NCBI GenBank assembly: GCA_910578495.1 | Contig: CAJTRE010000009.1 | Coordinates: forward strand, 1 to 22,479 | Length of the DNA: 22,479 nt | Direction: 5' to 3' | Origin: an uncultured Dorea sp. | GTDB lineage: Bacteria; Bacillota; Clostridia; Lachnospirales; Lachnospiraceae | Shown here: positions 22,376-22,479 of the stretch, piece by piece | Numbering within the stretch: position 1 is the first letter of the stretch | Layout: every line of letters begins with the position of its first letter | Translations under genes and position numbers: made by a program | Notes under the pieces: generated by a model | Database searches by the model: none | Told to the model about the DNA's origin: nothing | The model's input: the letters and a program-made list of their open reading frames with translations, nothing else

Positions 22376-22479
22376 CGCCATGCCCAGCTCGATTTCGCTT
22401 CGCTTCTTCTCGCTGTGGGCTTACGCCCTGTTGGCCTTTCGCCATGCCCAGCTCGATTCCGCTCCGCTTCTTCTCGCTG
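22376..22479. repeat. 64-bp tandem repeat upstream of ntpD, cut by window edge
   Basis: The unit starting CGCCATGCCCAGCTCGATT begins at 22376 and again at 22440, so the period is 64 nt; the second copy is cut after 40 nt with two T-to-C differences. The first unit contains GGGCTTACGCCC (22417-22428), on the minus strand a GGGC-GUAA-GCCC hairpin, closely matching the one in the metK leader repeat. It lies immediately before the ntpD ribosome binding site, probably inside the ATPase operon. Confidence 0.85.

Overview
The window reads as a low-to-moderate-GC Firmicute chromosome, most likely a gut Lachnospiraceae (Clostridia). This is inferred from the gene order coaX-dusB-greA-lysS behind birA and a small DUF6145-like protein, the V-type ATPase subunit, a metK with a SAM-I riboswitch, a MurZ-type MurA, a FapA protein, and GGAGG-type ribosome binding sites. 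Every convincing gene is on the minus strand, so transcription runs from high to low coordinates. No tRNA, rRNA, IS transposase, phage gene or CRISPR array was found.

From right to left (direction of transcription): (1) 21.1-22.5 kb: V-type ATPase subunit D, preceded by a tandem repeat cut by the window edge and followed by a strong terminator, then an AT-rich orphan lipoprotein. (2) 18.7-21.1 kb: a FapA (DUF342) protein and a small conserved basic/acidic protein, then about 370 bp of AT-rich non-coding DNA with a murA promoter and a possible plus-strand small RNA. (3) 15.8-18.4 kb: murA and an OFA-type MFS transporter. (4) 14.0-15.8 kb: metK with promoter, SAM-I riboswitch and terminator; about 300 bp of repeat DNA (a 22-bp-stem hairpin and 46-bp tandem repeats) separates the switch from metK. 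(5) 8.9-14.0 kb: sensor kinase, response regulator, KtrB, KtrA and a SpoU-type rRNA methyltransferase in one tight operon. (6) 2.5-8.9 kb: NfeD, stomatin-like SPFH protein, a patatin-like phospholipase fused in frame to ornithine carbamoyltransferase, BirA, a DUF6145-like protein, CoaX and DusB, nearly all within 32 nt of each other or overlapping, behind one clear promoter. (7) 1-2.4 kb: greA behind a perfect-consensus promoter, then lysS, which runs off the left edge and carries a C-terminal MetRS-type tRNA-binding domain.

Most of the content is housekeeping (translation, cofactors, cell wall, K+ uptake, SAM synthesis). The most unusual items are the patatin-OTC continuous reading frame, the structured repeat elements placed inside transcription units (metK leader and upstream of the ATPase D gene) that share a GNRA-type hairpin, a 15-nt dispersed motif linking the ends of dusB and the MFS gene, and the LysRS with an appended tRNA-binding domain.
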